From JAKFXL01 sp947085765 (GTDB lineage: Bacteria; Pseudomonadota; Gammaproteobacteria; Tenderiales; Tenderiaceae), in the NCBI GenBank assembly GCA_947085765.1, contig CAMTXZ010000003.1, positions 1-35,014 on the forward strand: a DNA stretch of 35,014 bases. The letters are read 5' to 3'. The translations under genes and the position numbers were made by a program. How positions within the stretch are numbered: position 1 is the stretch's first letter; each line of letters opens with the position of its first letter. The notes beneath the pieces were generated by a model that worked only from the letters and a program-made list of their open reading frames with translations, ran no database searches and had not been told where the DNA came from. Below are positions 33,388 to 35,014 of this stretch, piece by piece.

Positions 33388-34197
33388 ATGACCAGGCAAC
33401 TCTCCATTACCGATCTTGCCATCACCATAGTCGAACCCTCCTCGACACAGTGGCGCTTCATCCAGAAACAGCTGGAGGAGATTGGAGTGACCAGTGCAGA
33501 CTGTTTCAAAACCGGCCAAGAGGCACTGGATGATATGCGCCAGTTTCAACCTGACCTGGTGATCAGCGCCATGCACCTGTCTGATATGACCGGCTCAGAG
33601 CTGGTTCACACCATGCGCAATGACACCGAATTGGAGGCGATTCCGTTCATGCTCATCTCCAGTGAAGCCTCTGATTACTATCTGGAGCCGATACGTCAGG
33701 CGGGGGTTATCGCGATCCTGCCCAAACCATTCAACCTCGGAGACCTAAAGCGGGCGCTCTACTCCACACTGGAGTTCATTAAACCGGACCTAGAGGGGTT
33801 GGAAGAGATTCATCTGGAAGAGCTCGAAGTTCTGATTGTGGATGACAGCTCGACCGCCCGTAAACATATCAGCCGTGTCATCAGCAACATCGGCATCGAG
33901 AAGATCACCCTGGCCACCAACGGCCGCGAAGCGGTAGAGATACTTAAGGAACGGTTTTTTGACCTCATCATCACCGACTACAACATGCCGGAGATGGACG
34001 GCAGAGAGCTTGCCAAACACGTCCGCGAGCGTAGCTCACAACGCTCCATCCCTATCCTGATGGTCACCAGTGAAGCCAACCACAGCCATCTGGCCGGCAT
34101 AAAACAGTCCGGCGTCTCGGCCATCTGTGACAAACCGTTTGAGGCCGCTCAGGTCAAACAGTTAATCATTAATATCCTCAGCGCCTCCCGCGCCTAA
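33388..34197 (+). CDS. response regulator with a degenerate and an intact receiver domain
   Basis: 269 residues, two CheY-like receivers and no output domain. Receiver 2 (about 146-269) is complete: Asp152-Asp153 (IVDDSS), phosphoacceptor Asp197 (ITDYNMPEMDG), Thr in MVTSEA, Lys249 (CDKPF). Receiver 1 (about 10-132) keeps Lys113 (PKPF) but has Glu16-Pro17 in place of the acidic pair and Ala61 at the phosphoacceptor site (VISAMHLSDMTG), so it should not be phosphorylated. It probably acts by protein contact in a chemotaxis-like or c-di-GMP signalling pathway; no kinase is adjacent. It ends with a 4-base convergent overlap with the DUF1499 gene. Confidence 0.9.
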   Translation: MTRQLSITDLAITIVEPSSTQWRFIQKQLEEIGVTSADCFKTGQEALDDMRQFQPDLVISAMHLSDMTGSELVHTMRNDTELEAIPFMLISSEASDYYLEPIRQAGVIAILPKPFNLGDLKRALYSTLEFIKPDLEGLEEIHLEELEVLIVDDSSTARKHISRVISNIGIEKITLATNGREAVEILKERFFDLIITDYNMPEMDGRELAKHVRERSSQRSIPILMVTSEANHSHLAGIKQSGVSAICDKPFEAAQVKQLIINILSASRA

Positions 34198-34655
34198 CTG
34201 CCACTGCCGGAAGAGGTCCGGGCAAAATGGGCCCTGATCGCCGCCACTCTGTTGCGATTGGCATTAAAATCTGAACGCCCCACTCGCGACGCAGAGCGAA
34301 TCTGAAAACGTTGCTGGTCAGGCTCCATCAACAACTCAACATCATCCACATAACCAAACAGCGGTGAACTAAAAGTGGCCCAGAGGTAGTTGTCAGTGTG
34401 TTGCTCAACTGTGGCGCCAAGAACATCAAGGGTCTGACGCATATTTATCCAAGCGCGAGCAGGCGCATCCGTAAAGGCAATAGGTTCCAGACCAGCCTCC
34501 GCACTATTAACACAGTTACTCGACTGTATGCAGACGGCAAGCTGACCATTGACCAGACCAAGCTTAGGCGCGGTTTTGGATTGATAGGCTAAAAACAGAA
34601 ACCAGATGAACAGCAAAACAATAGCAGTACCAAACGTAATCAATACCAGTTTCAT
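34194..34655 (-). CDS. DUF1499 family membrane-anchored protein
   Basis: 153 residues from the ATG at 34655, chosen for AAAGGAG four bases upstream and because the membrane segment (LVLITFGTAIVLLFIWFLFLAY) begins there. The rest matches DUF1499: CIQSSNCVNS (two cysteines), LGATVEQHTDNYLWATFSSPLFGYVDDVELLM and the signature IRSASRVGRSDFNANRNR. Exported domain of unknown function, common in proteobacteria. Its stop codon overlaps that of the convergent response regulator (TTAG arrangement). Confidence 0.88.
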   Translation of the reverse strand: MKLVLITFGTAIVLLFIWFLFLAYQSKTAPKLGLVNGQLAVCIQSSNCVNSAEAGLEPIAFTDAPARAWINMRQTLDVLGATVEQHTDNYLWATFSSPLFGYVDDVELLMEPDQQRFQIRSASRVGRSDFNANRNRVAAIRAHFARTSSGSGS

Positions 34656-34730
34656 AATGCTCCTTTGATTTGGGTGCTCTGACATACCACCAGGCACACA
34701 GAGTAACTTAATGTGAACGGTAGAGGCTTG

Positions 34731-35014
34731 TTACCTCACCCCAACCAGGACCATCATCTGATACGGCTCCATCGTCAACGTCTGTGTTGCAACCACAGTA
34801 CGACCGGCAACAATGTCGGTGATAGCACGACGCAGGCCGAGCAGGCGTAACCGTTTGGCAGAGATATCCTGAGCAAATTCGCTGAAGTTAGCCAATACCA
34901 ATACGCTCTGCTCTTCGTGGCGACGGAAGTAACCAAGCACATGTTTATTGTCGGTATCGATGAGTTCGGTTTCAGCACGGGAGAAGGCAAAATTCTGCTG
35001 CCGTATCTGCACCA
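34731..35014 (-). CDS. amylosucrase-like GH13 enzyme, C-terminal fragment
   Basis: Only the last 94 or so residues are in the window; the frame is open at the right edge. The visible part is the C-terminal beta-sandwich of a GH13 enzyme: VLGYFRRHEEQSVLVLANFSEF, then ITDIVAGRTVV and the end LTMEPYQMMVLV. The NFSE and LT-PYQ-M pattern resembles the end of amylosucrase, which makes alpha-glucan from sucrose, but other GH13 enzymes such as trehalose synthases end similarly. The catalytic domain is outside the window, so the specificity is not settled. Confidence 0.7.
   Translation of the reverse strand, partial: VQIRQQNFAFSRAETELIDTDNKHVLGYFRRHEEQSVLVLANFSEFAQDISAKRLRLLGLRRAITDIVAGRTVVATQTLTMEPYQMMVLVGVR

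Overview
The window reads as chromosomal DNA of a gammaproteobacterium. The main evidence is the gene order on the minus strand from 29.2 kb down to 16.9 kb: yceD, rpmF, plsX, fabH, fabD, fabG, acpP, fabF, (pabB), pabC, mltG, tmk, holB, pilZ, tatD. This is the classical gammaproteobacterial fatty-acid cluster; the pilZ between holB and tatD resembles the Pseudomonas arrangement rather than the enteric one. A PEP-CTERM protein, a two-subunit pyruvate carboxylase and an amylosucrase-like end suggest an environmental organism, possibly near the Chromatiales. I cannot name a genus.

Region 1 (1-7.9 kb) is a divergent cell-envelope redox locus. To the left run a CVGCH cytochrome-like protein and a CGSCH lipoprotein cut by the window edge. 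To the right run a large two-haem HzsA-related lipoprotein, an SH3 plus beta-barrel protein, a second small beta-barrel protein, a TlpA-like thioredoxin, a DUF4266 mini-lipoprotein ending in GGGCGCN, and a DUF3570 outer-membrane protein. Every product carries an export signal. This is the most promising candidate for an undescribed system.

Region 2 (8.1-11.6 kb) holds ordinary genes: def, rmuC and a class V aminotransferase with its own promoter and terminator. Region 3 (11.7-16.3 kb) is an accessory, visibly AT-richer stretch: a secreted subtilase with unusual domain order, a PEP-CTERM protein, a winged-helix protein and the amputated N-terminal half of an IS630-type transposase that runs into the antisense of a DUF4124 gene.

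Region 4 (16.3-29.2 kb) is the fatty-acid/folate/DNA-replication cluster described above. acpP has its own promoter and a hairpin terminator or attenuator precedes fabF. plsX and fabH start with TTG, fabF with GTG. Region 5 (29.4-33.3 kb) holds the two pyruvate carboxylase subunits and yceF (maf) on the plus strand, diverging from yceD. Region 6 (33.4 kb to the end) has a double-receiver response regulator whose first receiver has lost its phosphoacceptor, a DUF1499 protein, and the C-terminus of a GH13 amylosucrase-like enzyme running off the right edge.

No tRNA, rRNA, CRISPR array or complete insertion sequence was seen. No gene-free stretch exceeds about 300 bases; the longest is the divergent promoter region 1675-1960.
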